Shown: positions 9,608-22,194, counted from the stretch's first letter. The stretch: DNA of 64,000 nt from Amaranthus tricolor (GCF_026212465.1 NC_080049.1:6875792-6939791), one strand, 5' to 3'. A program made the numbers and translations. Notes: a model not told the origin generated them from the sequence alone.

Positions 9608-11664
9608 TCAAGTTGGAGCATGGGGTTCAAAAATGCCCAACTTGGACACAAGTAACTCAAATTGGAACTTCCCGAGAGCTTTAGTAAAAATGTCCGCCAA
9701 TTGAGAAGAAGTGGAAACATGAGATGTTGTAATTAAACCCTCGGAAATAGCATCCCGCACAAAATGACAATCAACCTCAATGTGCTTCGTACGCTCATGA
9801 AAAACCGGGTTTTGTGCTATATGTAAAGCAGATTCACTGTCACAAAAAAGTGGAATAGCCTTGGGATGATGCACACCCAAGCTCAACAACAAACCTCTCA
9901 ACCATTTCAACTCACAAGCAATGGCGGCCATCGCCCTGTATTCGGCTTCAGCAGAGGATCTAGACACCGTATGTTGTTTCTCGGTCTTCCATGAAATTGG
10001 AGAATGGCCAAGAAACACAAGCCAACCAGTCAAAGACCGACGAGTGAGAGGACAAGCCGCCCAGAGAGAGTCACACCATCCCTGTAAGGTAAGCTCACTG
10101 TCTGCCCTCAACAAAATTCCTTGTCCACGAGTACCCATCAAATACCGAATCACACGCAAGGCAGCCTCCCAATGTTCAATGCGAGGCTCCTGCATAAACT
10201 GAGACAAAATATGCACCGAGTATGCTAAATCTGGGCGAGTAACTGTAAGATAAATCAGACGACCCACAAGTCGTCTGTAAGACGCAGGGTCCGATAGACG
10301 ATCTCCTGTAGCAAGACCAAGTCTGTGGTTTTGCTCCATAGGAAAACCACAAGGCTTCGCCCCAAGTAAACCTGCCTCAGAAATAATATCCAACGTATAC
10401 TTACGTTGACAAAGAAACAGACCTTGAGAACTTTTAGCAACTTCAATACCGAGAAAAATATTTCAAGCAACCCAAATCTTTCATTTTAAAACAATCACTA
10501 AGATATGCTTTGAAAACACCAGTCGCAGCGGAATTATTACCAGAAATTATGAGATCATCAACATATACTAAGACATTTATTTGAACAACGCCTTTAGTAT
10601 AAGTGAAAAGAGAGTAATCAGAGTAAGATTGTAAGAAACCGTACCCTTTCAAAGCAGAGACCAACTTAGCAAACCAACAACGAGGGGCTTGTTTCAAACC
10701 ATACAAAGACTTGCGTAGACGACATACCAAGGAGGGATCAAAACTCTCAAAACCAGGAGGTAATTTCATGGTAATTTCCTCGTCAAGATCACCATGAAGA
10801 AAGGCATTGTGAACATCCATTTGATGAAGTTCCCAATTCTTAGAAGCCGCAATAGCAAGGAAAGCTCGAACTGTAGTCATCTTAGCAACAGGAGCAAAAG
10901 TCTCATGATAGTCAATGCCGATTCGCTGATGGTTGCCCAAAACAACCAAACGAGACTTCAAACGTTCAACTTCACCATTGGACTTGAACTTTGTTTTATA
11001 AACTCACTAGCAACCAAGCGCACGCTTACCCGGAGGTAGATGCTCCAAAGTCCAAGTCCCATTGTCCTCCAAAGTCTGTATTTCATTCTGCATAGAGTTT
11101 TGCCAATCCAAGGATTTCATAGCCTCTTTAAAAGAAGTTGGTTCTTTGTTAGTCACAAGGGCTGCAATAAACTGCCTATAATTCACAGAATAATTATGAC
11201 AATGTATATAATGTGCCAGGGGGTAAGGAGTACCTGAAGGAGCTTGATTAGACCGAGAGGTTGAAAGAGACGGATTATTAGCAATAACAGAATGAGTAAC
11301 AAAAGATTTTCCAGATGGATCAACAAAATCACGAAGCAAAACCGAGGGATACTTATCCCGAAAACCACGACCCAAAGGCTCCGGAGAAGAGGAGGCTGCT
11401 GTAGGGGCTGGAGGCAATGAAGCAGCGTTGTCTGGCTGCTGTTGCTGCTGATCAGTACCCACAGAAACAGCAGCTGAAGGAGAGGAAGGTGCACTGTTCA
11501 GTGGCAGCCCATTACCTACGCCCGTCGAAGCAGTAGCATTTGGAGCTGGCTGATGCGAACTGGACTGCTGCGAAGGAGAAATAGTTGGCTGCAGACTATT
11601 CTCATCGAAAGCCTCGACAGTCTCAAATTCCAGAAAATCATCATGAACAGGAATAGGCGCATCA
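9608..11664 (-). pseudogene. Copia reverse transcriptase and RNase H, frameshifted
   Basis: From 11664 downward the frame gives a Ser/Gln/Pro-rich linker, then the RT start (FKEAMKSLDWQNSMQNEI, TWTLEHLPPGKRALGC). RT core motifs follow: HQMDVHNAFLHGDLDEEI, SLYGLKQAPRCW and the catalytic LVYVDDLIISG. RNase H follows with SRSSAEAEYRAMA and the terminal HVSTSSQLADIFTKALG. Two adjacent stops occur after KRALGC near 11008, and a one-base frameshift lies near 10455. The protein cannot be made in full. The first 11 kb of linker abuts the solo LTR insertion at 11665. Confidence 0.93.
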
Positions 11665-14289
11665 AAAGTTGTAACACCCTGTAATTTATCGGGTTTAAAA
11701 GTAAATAAGATATAATAAAATAAAATATAACAAAGTAAATAAATAAGTGATATTAAATTATATTATTTTACATAGTTAATTATAAGTAACAAAGTAGGTT
11801 AATTTTAACGGTAACAAGTTTTATCGCAAGACGTTCTGTTTCGATGGTGATAATAACACTATAATTACTCAATTAACTAAATAATTAATTAATTAAAAGA
11901 AAAAAAAATATAGTAAGGGGAATGGAGGGAGCCGGTTATGGAAGTGGAATGGGAGGAGTTTTTGTAACTCCTCTCATAATTAGGAATTATAGCACATTTA
12001 TGCCTTGATTTAAGTTTGCCCATTATTAATTCTTAAACCTCACATAATCATTCCATTCCAATTCCATTTCTCCACAAAATTTCTGAAAAAATAGTTCTCT
12101 TTGTTCCTTCTTGGTTTCGGCTGCTTCAAAGAAAAAAAAAAATTCTTTTGGCTTGTTCAATTCAATCTTTTGTTCAAGGGGTAAGTTTATTTAAATTGTT
12201 ATTATAAATTTTATTCAAAAAGATTTCTAAGGTGAAGTATATTTTTATGTATGATGATATCCTATGATTTTTAGGAGGATTGAATATATATTCTTTTATA
12301 TATAATTTTCTCTACTAATCCTTTAATAAACTTCAATTTTGTTAAAAGGATTGGGTTATGTTTTCTTTTGATTTAAATTATTTAACAAAGTTTAATTTGT
12401 TAAAAGAATTAAGTTAATATTAATATTTAAATAAATTTCTTTTATGGTTCACATATCTCTAACTAAAATACAATTTGTTAGTAGGAATTTTAAGTGTATG
12501 AATTAAGTAATGTAGGTATCCATGAGTTATAAATCCTTTAACAAAATTTGATTTGTTTAAAGGATTGTCCTTATATATATGTTTTGATTCAAAAATGATG
12601 ATATATGATTCTCTACAAAAATTTTAATTTGATAAGAGAATCAAGTATTTAATTTAATTATCATGGGTTATGAAACTTCAATTGTTTTTGAAGGATCTTG
12701 TGGATGAGTATATCTTAAGTTGCTAGTTTTATGTTTTGATGATGGTTTAGATTGTTGATGGGATTTTATGTATTGTTAGATGTGTGGAAATATCAAGTGG
12801 ATTGTGTGATAGGAGATTTGGTTTTATTTGTTTTATTTTAGTAAAATGTAAATTCGGTTTTGGTTAGGTGTATTTTGGTATGGAGATTTAAAAAGGATTA
12901 AATAATTTAAATAGAAAAAAAATATATAAAATAAAAATAATTAAAGTAGAAGGAATTTATGGACAGCAGCTGCTGCCTCGGTAGTGGCGCCCCGATCCGA
13001 GTGTTGGGTGTGTTTCGTTGTTGTTTTATTTAACCGATGCGTTTTAAAACTCGTTAAAACGCTTAAAATAATTAAAAATAGTAATTGGATGCTAGAAATT
13101 ATGAAATTTGGTACCCAAGGTAATTGGTGCGTTCCGGACGCAGTGGTGAAGTCGGATTTTTAATTTGAATTTTCTAGACTGTCCAAAATGACCATAAAAG
13201 TTTCTGGTCAGAATGTAAATTTGGAACTATTGGGAGTTTGATGAAAACATTTGAAATTTTCAAGTCTTAGTGATATCTTAATGGTATTGAGTGGATTAAA
13301 TGTGTGAACACGGTCTAATACGTGATCGTTTTGTGTTATTTAGGACCTCGTTTCATAAGAGGGCGAAATTTTAATTGTGCTTGAACAACGTGTGAGCGTA
13401 TACCATACTGTTTATATGGTTGTGCAAGTAATGTTGTTTTATTCCTAATCAAGGCATTGTAATCACATAAGGATTAGACACCTCAAATAATATGAAATAA
13501 TTATGTGGAAATTGAGAATTTATGGATATGTTACCCAAAAGGGTTAACAAATAAATTGGAAAACTATCAACTATTTTTTCCCATGGCATTCAGGGATCAT
13601 TGCGATCACCATGGGGGTATGCATACTTTAGCCTTTGGCGACCCGAACAGGACGGGCAACGTCTTAGGTAGGTGGTTGCCTTGGGATTAGCTCTCCCAAG
13701 TGTATTCCACCAAAACAAATTTGAAATATGACTTGTACGACCCGAACAGGACGGGCAACGTTACAAGGTTGGAAATAATGAATAAAGACTACATAATAGA
13801 GCCTTTGCATGTTAGGGTAAACACAATGCTTGTATTCAACCTGTTTAGTATATGTATGAAGTCTCTGACGTGTATTGGTTGTTCTTTGGAACCTGCTACG
13901 TGTTATCATACGACGTGCAGCAGGCTAACTGCAGGAGGGGGCTGGAGTGAGGATTCAGCTTAGAACCCGTAACTATCAAGTCTAGACTTACTTTGTAATG
14001 AGTCTAAATAACTCAGTTTATGTAACCAAAGTTTATGATATTTTCTTTTTATCTCGTACAACTTTTAGTTAGTCTAGAGGCCGGTGGGCTCTCGAGTTGT
14101 ATGTAAAGACTTCCGCTGATTTGTTTTGTTTTGTTTTGTTTGGCGCTGTTTACTTTGTTGACCATATTCCTTTACCGTTGGAACGTTGATGATCCGAGTA
14201 AAGATGAGTTTTTTTGCGTCCGTTTGTGAGCCGGATTCATGTTTACACATGATTTTTCCGAGTCACTTAAACCGGGCCGTTACAAAAGT
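11665..14289 (+). mobile_element. Ty3/gypsy solo LTR inserted in the copia element, with TSD
   Basis: The LTR proper is 11670-14284 (2615 bp), starting TGTAACACCC and ending CCGTTACA. It is flanked by the 5-bp duplication AAAGT (11665-11669, 14285-14289), which shows a clean insertion followed by LTR-LTR recombination. It is the same family as the LTR at 59484-62068: both share the GGTATGCATACTTT block and a duplicated CGACCCGAACAGG motif. GTAAGT at 12181 matches the LTR splice-donor position of the other gypsy families. It lies antisense to the copia element. Confidence 0.92.
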
Positions 14290-15979
14290 GTTAGAAGCAA
14301 TGTTGACATCTTCCGGGGATCCAAAGGGGAACACATCCTCAACAAACTTCACATCTCGGGAAACAAAAAAAAAACTTTGAATCAAGGTCATACACTCTCC
14401 AACCTTTCATACCGAAAGGATAACCCATAAACACACACTTTCGACTACGGCTAGCAAATTTATCGCCATTAGTTTTCTGATTATGCGCAAAACATAAACA
14501 CCCAAAAGTACGTATGGCATCAAAGGATGGGGGTTTGTTATAAAGGATTTCAAATGGTGTTTTGTTTTGTAGAATTGGAGTTGGTGTGAGATTAATCAAA
14601 TGAGCAGCGGCAAGAACACACTCCCCCAAAAAATGAATGGGTATTTTGGCCTGAAATCTCAAAGCTCGGGCAACAGATAAAATGTGTTTGTGTTTACGCT
14701 CCACTCTTCCATTTTGTTGAGGCGTACCCACACAAGAATGTTGAAAAATTATTCCAGTTGCATTGAAAAACTCTAACAAACAATTGAATTCATTACCATT
14801 ATCACTTTAAACGATTTTAATTGTTTGATTAAACTGACGATCAACCATTGCAACAAACATCATAAACATTTTAAATACCTCCATTTTATCAAGAAGTAAA
14901 TAAATCCAAACTGCTCTAGAATAATCATCAACAATTGTCAGAAAATAACGAGCCTTACAAGAAGAGACATGTCTATACGGCCCCCACAAATCACAATGCA
15001 CTTTTTCAAAAATTCTGGAAGCTCTATTATTACTCAAAGGAAACCTATCTCTAGAGTGTTTAGCACGCATACATACTTCACACCCCTTATTTAAAATTTC
15101 TTTATTATTACCAAGATGAGGAAGCAACTTTATTACTTTCTCGGAAGGATGACCCAAACGTCGATGCCATAATTCCAAGGACGAAGCTTCAATTGCAGCC
15201 ACTTGATGAACAAAATCCGTATTGCTAAAATAGTATAATCCGTCTCTCCTAGTTCCCGTCCCAATCAGCGCCTTCGTTGGGTTCTGTATGACACATAGTT
15301 GATTATCAAATTGAACAATAGAATTAAGATCGTCATTAAGCTATGATAAAGACAGCAAATTACAACTCAAATTAGGAACAAATAAAACGCCTGTGAGAAT
15401 GAGCTTATCCGACAGGCGAACAGAACTAATTAAGGAAGCAATAACAGTGTCACCATTGGGCAATCCAACAGGACAATTAAAAGTTTTAGTGTCGAATAAC
15501 CAAGAAATATCTCCAGTAACATGATTTGTTGCCCCGGTGTCAATAATCCAAGAGGTGGAATCAAACTTACCACTCAAACGATGTTATGAAATTTTTGAAT
15601 TACCCATCAAACTTGTCAAAACCTTCCATTGTTCACTGGTGAACAATTGATGCGAGGGGAGAGTAGCAGACTCGCCAACGATGCCAGAAGCAGCAGCATT
15701 CGCTCGAGGTTGTCCACGGCCGCGACCAGCAGAAAGCTGCCCCCCCTGACCTCCATTAACGGGGTACCCATGTAGCTCGAAGCAACGTGACTCCACATGA
15801 CCCTTCTTCTTGCAATGGTTACATGTTTTGTCACTCCAACAACTAGAAGTATCATGACCCAATTTCTTACACTTATCACGCGACAGTCTACCAGACCTGT
15901 CCGTAGGCTTTTCCGACGAGACACCACGACCCCTTCCTGCACCTGTACGAACAGCAAAGCCAAGAGCAGACGAAGGAGA
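14290..15979 (-). pseudogene. Copia zinc knuckle, protease and integrase
   Basis: Read downward from 15979. A CCHC knuckle (CNHCKKKGHVESRC) is followed by the aspartic protease SWIIDTGATNHVTGD. Next is the GAG-pre-integrase motif LWHRRLGHPSEKVIKLLP with a CxxC. The integrase core follows with the D motif (FLTIVDDYSRAVWIYLL) and the E motif region (CVGTPQQNGRVERKHKHI). In-frame stops lie near 15590, 15342 and 14806. All are compatible with C-to-T changes of Gln or Arg codons. The frame runs into the gypsy solo LTR at 14289. Confidence 0.92.
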
Positions 15980-16708
15980 CTAGTGTTCGTCCTTACTGTG
16001 ATGAGGACCACGAACACGCTCTTCTTGTGCAACAGATTGAAAAGCACGATTAAGAGATGGCAATGGGTCACGATTAAGCAGATTAGAGCGAATGGAAGAG
16101 TAATACTCGGTATACAGTCCGAGTAAAAACTGTTGAATACGATCACCATCACGCCTAGCAATAAGTTTTTTGCCCAAATCACAAGTGCAATTACCACATT
16201 CACACACAATAAGAGGCTCTAATTTATCAAGTTCATCCCACAAAATTGATAATTTACTGTAATAAACCGCAACCGGCATGAGTTTTGTTTGTTCACATCG
16301 ATTAATTTCAGATTTTAATTGCTGTATTTGAGGACCATTAACCAAACAAAAACGCTCATGTAAATCATCCCAAAGTTTCTTAGCATTATCATAATGAGAT
16401 AGCATGGATTTTACCTCGGGATCTATGGTGTTCATCAACCAAGAGACAAGCATACAGTGTACGGTAACCCAATCTTCCATGGTAGCAGGCGGCTGAAAAC
16501 TCTGTATTGTGCCATCCAAAAAACCGTATTTACGTCGGGATGATAAAGAAATCCGAATAGCATGAGCCCAATCATTGAAATTATCAAGCTTGAGACGTTG
16601 AGTAGTAATGTAATCGCCGGGCCTATCATGAGGACCAAGGTAGAATGGCGAATTGGATTCAATTTTGGGGAAAGAAGAAGACGGCGGTGGAGGTGTTTCA
16701 CAATCCAT
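15980..16708 (-). pseudogene. Copia gag
   Basis: Starts at ATG 16708 (MDCETPPPPSSS). It contains the UBN2/copia-type gag core LKLDNFNDWAHAIRISL, WLMNTIDPEV, LWDDLHERF and YYSKLSILWDELDKL. It is open for 242 codons to a TAG at 15980-15982. Homology continues in frame after that stop, so the stop probably interrupts a longer gag-pol frame. Gag forms the virus-like particle. Confidence 0.9.
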
Positions 16709-16757
16709 ATTCACTAGGAAAAAAAAATGCTTGAAAAAAAAAATTAGCGTTTAACGT

Positions 16758-16770
16758 GGCTCCCATACCA
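16758..16770 (-). promoter_or_regulatory. Copia primer-binding site
   Basis: TGGTATGGGAGCC directly abuts the 5' LTR on the minus strand. It resembles the plant initiator-Met-tRNA PBS TGGTATCAGAGCC with two changes. Confidence 0.75.
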
Positions 16771-16949
16771 TGACAAAATTGAAACACCGGAAAAAGTTGC
16801 TTTTCATTATCTCAAACCGAAATAAATAATACAAGATAACTCTAGGTACTTAATTATGGTAACCCTCGGATTGGGAAAGCAATTACCAAAAATAAGGAAA
16901 CAAATAATTATCAAGCATATCCCGGAATATCATTCACATATTCTCAATA
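16771..16949 (-). repeat. Copia 5' LTR
   Basis: 179 bp, paired with 9422-9600. The two visible differences are CCC versus CTC near position 60 of the repeat and TTAGG versus TTGGG near 110. Confidence 0.93.
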
Positions 16950-17023
16950 AAACTCCTTCATGCATAATCTTTGTTCATCATCAAACAAACTTAGAGCAAA
17001 CTCAAGCTGAAAAAGATAAAAAC

Positions 17024-17155
17024 ATGGCTAAACATGGTCTCCAAATTCCTAATTTACTTTTATGCCTCCCTTCATACTCTGATCATCGTGTAATACAGTT
17101 TATCCAAGACGCCCCTATACTTAGCTCACACTCACAAAACACAATTAATAGGTAA
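17024..17155 (+). CDS. Possible first exon or small ORF, unrecognised
   Basis: ATG 17024 sits in AAAAACATGGCTAAA, a good plant start context, after a CAA/AAC-rich stretch like a 5' leader. It encodes MAKHGLQIPNLLLCLPSYSD and about 23 more residues, with a GGTAAAA donor-like site at the end. I recognise no family. The copia element inserted about 70 bp upstream. The ORF could be chance. Confidence 0.25.
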   Translation: MAKHGLQIPNLLLCLPSYSDHRVIQFIQDAPILSSHSQNTINR

Positions 17156-20100
17156 AAATCAGAAAATAGTACCTAAATCCCTATATTTCAACTTCCTTAT
17201 ACTTTTATAGATAGTGAAAAAGCATAAATCTAACACTTAGTCCTCTAATGATAGGTTACCCAAATTTTAGGTTTTGACCCCACTTCTTATATCGCCAACA
17301 CCATAGTAATTGAGATAAAAATGTAAAAAATAATAAATTCTCTTTTTCTCTCATTTTGCCTAGAAAATTATTTTGAGTTTTCATCTTACCCATTCATTAA
17401 CTTTTCTAATTCTCTCATTGTGAGTAGATTTGTGCAAGTGGTCAAGAGCCAGTGGACGACCCTTTATGCAAGCTTTATACAGGTCGGGCTGAAAATAATC
17501 CTTATACTATAATAGGGAAGAATCTGAGCATGCTCAACATGTTCAACCGCATAGGAAAATTGGAGGCCTTAATACTAAATTATGTATTATATGTTAAATG
17601 TTTAAAGATACAAAATTGTTAAAAAACTACTATAATTTTTGAAATTGCACAGGGTTTTTATAGAATTTTTCAGATTTTGTTCCGCCCTTGTACTATAATT
17701 GGGCTTTAAATGATCGAGGGTCTGAATCATACCCATTATTATATGGGCTTTAAAAGGATTGAAATTTAAACAAGCAGTTTATGTGGTCTCTTATTCATTA
17801 TATCTCTCATGTTCAATTTGATTGTAAGAATGAAGTGCACAAACGTAAAGCAATCTATGAAGCTATATGCATGCCGATATCTTTCGTATGCTATTCTTTT
17901 TTTCATGCCTTACGTTTTATCAATCCGTGAAGCTAGATGGAAGGCATGTAAAATAAGACAAAAGTGAACTCAAATGATTCTAGAACTGAAGGAAAAATTA
18001 AGATGTAAATCGTACACAAGGTACAAATTTTGTAAAATTTCATGCTTTACTTTTGATGAGAATAATCTTAGAATGTGGATGAACAAATGTAAGAAATTGT
18101 TTCAGCTATGCAATATTCCATGAAGGGATAAAGTAAACTAAGTATCAATGTATATGATGGATATAGTTAAATTGTGGGTATCTAGATAGTTCTCGTCGGA
18201 AAGAAATTAATTTTATATTATATTGGAGATATATCTTTTAGGTTTAGAGATGAAAAAAAAAACTTAAGCGATAAAGCATTTTAAGAAACTTACCTAAAAT
18301 GATTTCCTTGAAGATTACAATATGGCTTGTTTGGACATGTGAATTTCATTTTCAAATCCATATTTAGCCGAAATCTATTGTTTGGCACACCGTATTTGTT
18401 GCTCGTTGCTTAAGTTGTTTGATTTGATTTTTAAGTTCACGATTATTCGTGCATTTGATTCGTAAGAGTTTTTTCATATTATTTATTAGACAAAGTAGAG
18501 TATAATCAAATAATATTGAAATTATTGAGCATGTACTTATTTAATAATTAAATTTAGAATAAATAACAAAAGAATAAATAAAACAATAGAGTTAGATAAA
18601 TGAAAAAACATTTTGAAAAGAGGAAAAGTGGATAGATAATTTAAAAAAGAAAAATAAAAGGGAAGGGTAATAAAGTAAGTTAAGAAACAATTAACGAGTA
18701 TAATAAAAATAAAAAGAAAAAAAAATACATATATAATATAGATGTCCACGCCCTACTATAAATAAGGAGCTTTGACCTTTTTACATTACAATAAAGAGAA
18801 AATGTATTGTTTTCTTCTACTCTCTTCTTTATCTCTTTCCTATGTTTTTTTTTTCTCTTTGTTTTTTTTTTTAAGTACCTTATTTTTTTTTTTTTTTTTT
18901 TTTCATTTTTCTCCTTCTCATCCTTTCATGCAACAACTAGAATGTGCCTTTAAATCTTAACAATTAAAATCGCAAACCAAAGCGAATCAACCCGCGAATG
19001 AATCTTGGTTTGGGTCGGTCAAACCAAAACATAATTTATGGCTAAAAAATCGAATCATGTGACATAGGTTGAAAAGTTTTGCAATTTAAAGCTAGAATTA
19101 ATTGAATTCCAAAGAATTTCAACTCTTTTAAAACTAGCTTTATTATAAAAAATTGAAAATGACAACATATGAAATGTCATTTGCAAATATTATTAATTTA
19201 TCCATCTTTTTTTTCTCCCACCATTTTTCGTTGAACCTCATATATCCAAAAAATTATGTACCCTAAATTTGTTAGTTCTAATTTTCTCTCTCTTTTATTA
19301 TTAAATCTTACACTTATTTTAATTTTCTACAATCTTCAATTTCCTCTAATAAATTTCTCGAGAAATTCAACTTCAAAAATGTCAATTAAATACTCTATTT
19401 TTGATCAATAACCCTTCCTAAAGTTATTTGAGTACGAGTTTCAGCTTGAGTTGAATGGAGATATCTCTTCGTATCATCCATAGGAACTGTTATAGATTTG
19501 AGAATGAAGAGGCAAGTCAGAAGTGTGGTGTTGGCATTTTATAACTTTTTAAAAATATGGTCATGCATGTCTAATAAAAATATGTAATCATCGTCATTCA
19601 TTTATTTATTTTGATTTTTGAATGTTTTACATTTATTCAAATGATTAATATGACTGAAATAATTTTTAATGAATGATATATATATGTATCTTATCCTTGA
19701 TAGTACTGATATCTAGAATTGAAATTTCATACATATGCTTAATAATGTTGGAATTTCAATTTTAAAATTATAAATTTTAAGGACTCTCAAACAATCTCTG
19801 AAAATCTGTAAATCTAAAATTGGAAATTATAATGTCCCGGACAATGAATTTGAACTTGGAATTCATGATTTATAATTTTACAATTCATTTTTATTCTTTC
19901 AAATGAATTTCTTTTTCTCAAACATTACCTTAATGAATTTGAAAATTTTAGAACATTTATGTTGCATAAGGAATATAAACTCGGTGATGATTACAATCTT
20001 GGAAATTTTATTGGCATTTTAAAGGATTCTATCAAACCTTTTATTAGCACATTCAATTCAAATCCAATAGCTTAAGTAGAAAAAATATAGCAAGATTACA

Positions 20101-20740
20101 AGAACAATTGAAAACTTTGTATCAAACGTGTTTGGACAAGGTAATTGACGATGGATTCAGTGAAAACAAAGAGAAATATGCATTAATGGAACCAAATACT
20201 TTGACCAATGTTTTGACAAAGTCTAGTCTAGTAGCCAAACATGTTCAATTTTACAGATATAATTGCGTCGGATCAAATCAAGATGAATAATCCCAACTTA
20301 TTTACGCTCAATTTTATTTTTATAAGATCTTTTCAATCCATTTTCATTTGAGTCTTATCCTTATCTAGCATGTTACATAACCCTAATTGTAAGTCCAAAG
20401 GACTTATTTACACCCCTAGTTGCAAATTTATTATCCCTTGTGAGATAATGTGAGCAAGATGCTACATTACACATGTGAATGACGCTACAAAGTCAAATTA
20501 AGACCAAATGCGGCATATGCCACCAAATTAACAAAGGACATGCCGCATACTTGATGCTTGAATACAATTTCTACCAATAGCATATAACCAATCACTAAGT
20601 GTATCCTTTTCTAGACGGGGGTCGTCTTGACTCTTGACTTGCCGCTTATTTAAGTTATTCTTTAATATATGATGTTGAGCTATAGTACCTTATTAACTAC
20701 ACCAAATAGATATGTTGAGCTCAATATAAAATTCCTTGAA
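17156..20740. other. AT-rich intergenic DNA with relict repeats
   Basis: No convincing gene. 17520-17690 is an inverted homologue of 22195-22405 (see that entry). A TATA-like ACTATAAATAAGG at 18753-18765 precedes a T-rich open frame (18772-18960) that looks like low-complexity sequence. A 60-codon frame at 20108 has no recognisable similarity. Confidence 0.5.
17520..17690 (+). repeat. Dispersed repeat, copy 1
   Basis: GAGCATGCTCAACATGTTCA followed by CCGC, then sequence ending GTTCCGCCC. It matches the reverse complement of 22195-22405 with indels. Its nature is unknown. Confidence 0.5.
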
Positions 20741-20743
20741 AAG

Positions 20744-21875
20744 GGGCCATTTGGTATGGATATTATAAATGTATTGGATTTAAAATATTTGAAAAAAAAA
20801 TAATATTAATCAGTATTATTAATAACATTTTTTAGCGTAAATACAAAAAGAGAAATATTTTGATTTTTGGATTATTTTTGATATTACACTATTTCGCACC
20901 TGTCAAAGTAGAATTGTAAATTCAATTCTTAGTCGTTCATCTTGCTTCCTCCAATCACCATTTCTCTACAAACTTCGGCAACATATGCACCATTCTTACG
21001 ATCTCTAAGCTCGAAATTACGGCTAAATTGATTTTATCAAACCGGCCATCACCTCCATCAATAAATATCACCGTTGCGCATTGCTTTAACCACCGTCACG
21101 CAATTAGATTAGAAATTATATCACCAAAGAGTTTCCTTTCAGCCGGTCACTTGAGAGACCGTCTCTTTAAGAAACGTCTTCCAGGCCCAGCGCCCATTAA
21201 ATCTTAATGTCCACTTATTGTATTGTTAACGCCTACTTACATTATACTTAATACCTACTTATAATATACTTAATGCCCACAGAAAATGTACTTGAAATGC
21301 CTACTTACAATATTCTTAATGTCTACCAAAAAACTTAGTCTATTAGCCTACTTACGATATCCTTTATGCCTACTCATAATATACTTAATGCCCACCGATT
21401 AAGTATTTAAGTACTTACAATATTCTAAATGCATACTTATATTTTTAATACCTACCGAAAAACTTACTATATATTTTCCTTTTTGGACTTGCCTAGTTAA
21501 ACATGGTCTCTCAAAAAGATCGTCTCTCACAAAAATTTGTATTTTTCTTTTGCAAATGCCAAGGGAACAAATGGAATTGGTTACTTGAACTTGTAACAAA
21601 GTGAATATGATGGACTCAATTGAGTAAAACCATTTCCTTAGAGGCAAAAACTCCATTCAAAACAAGCTCTGAAAAAGCCTTTATACAAGTTATAATTATT
21701 TTTAAAACGTTAACATTGTAGTAATGCGCATTATAAGATTTTCTCTATATTTTTCTCAACACATTATATTTATTTTTACATCTGCCATAACTTCTAATCA
21801 ATCGAATAATAATATTTTATACAAATAATAACTAATACTTCTATTACTACCTTACACCAAATAGACCCTATTCCA
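20744..21875. mobile_element. Candidate TIR element enclosing a MITE
   Basis: GGGGCCATTTGGTATGG on the left and inverted GGGTCTATTTGGTGTAAGG on the right could be terminal inverted repeats of a Harbinger/Tourist-like element, interrupted by the MITE at 21140-21540. No target duplication was confirmed and no transposase is present. Confidence 0.35.
21140..21540. mobile_element. MITE with GAGACGGTCTC ends and tandem core, copy 2
   Basis: The left end CTTGAGAGACCGTCTCTTTA and the right end TGGTCTCTCAAAAAGATCGT form imperfect inverted repeats. Between them lie about ten degenerate 24-bp units of the form CTTAATACCTACTTATAATA. It shares ends and core with 7031-7290. Confidence 0.65.
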
Positions 21876-22194
21876 CTTTGTCAAAGTAACTCAATAATAT
21901 TTAAATGACAAATTAGGTTCATAATATTGTATCATGATTCGAGTGCTATATGTCAAGGAATTAAACTGTGTCACTCTTGGATACCAAAGTAGAATGAAGA
22001 AAAACTATATGAAATCAATCCCTAAGAGTGGCCGTCTATTGACAGCTGATTGAATTCTTTTCTAAAAGTAAAAGTTGTGCTTGTTGGTAAGACTTTTACA
22101 GGGTTCCAAAGTCTCATGAATCAAATACATTGAAGAAAACTTCCATAATCATCAAATGTTATATAGAATCACATCCAAGACATTGGCGGCGGAG

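Larger units (their letters stand above)
9422..16949 (-). mobile_element. Ty1/copia LTR retrotransposon, complete but inactive
   Basis: Two 179-bp LTRs (9422-9600, 16771-16949) bound the element. The target duplication AAACT is at 9417-9421 and 16950-16954. The minus-strand order is 5' LTR, PBS, gag, protease, integrase, RT, RNase H, polypurine tract, 3' LTR, which is the copia order. Very short LTRs and the RT type suggest an Ale-like lineage (inference). The LTRs differ at only two sites, so insertion is recent, yet the ORF is broken by several stops and a frameshift. A 2.6-kb gypsy solo LTR interrupts it. Confidence 0.96.

Noticed and set aside
9507..9704. Plus-strand 65-codon frame, with a similar one at 16856
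   Set aside because: Translation of the copia LTR in antisense; not a gene.
18772..18960. T-rich frame downstream of a TATA-like box
   Set aside because: Low-complexity Phe/Leu/Ser translation of poly-T tracts without a recognisable domain.
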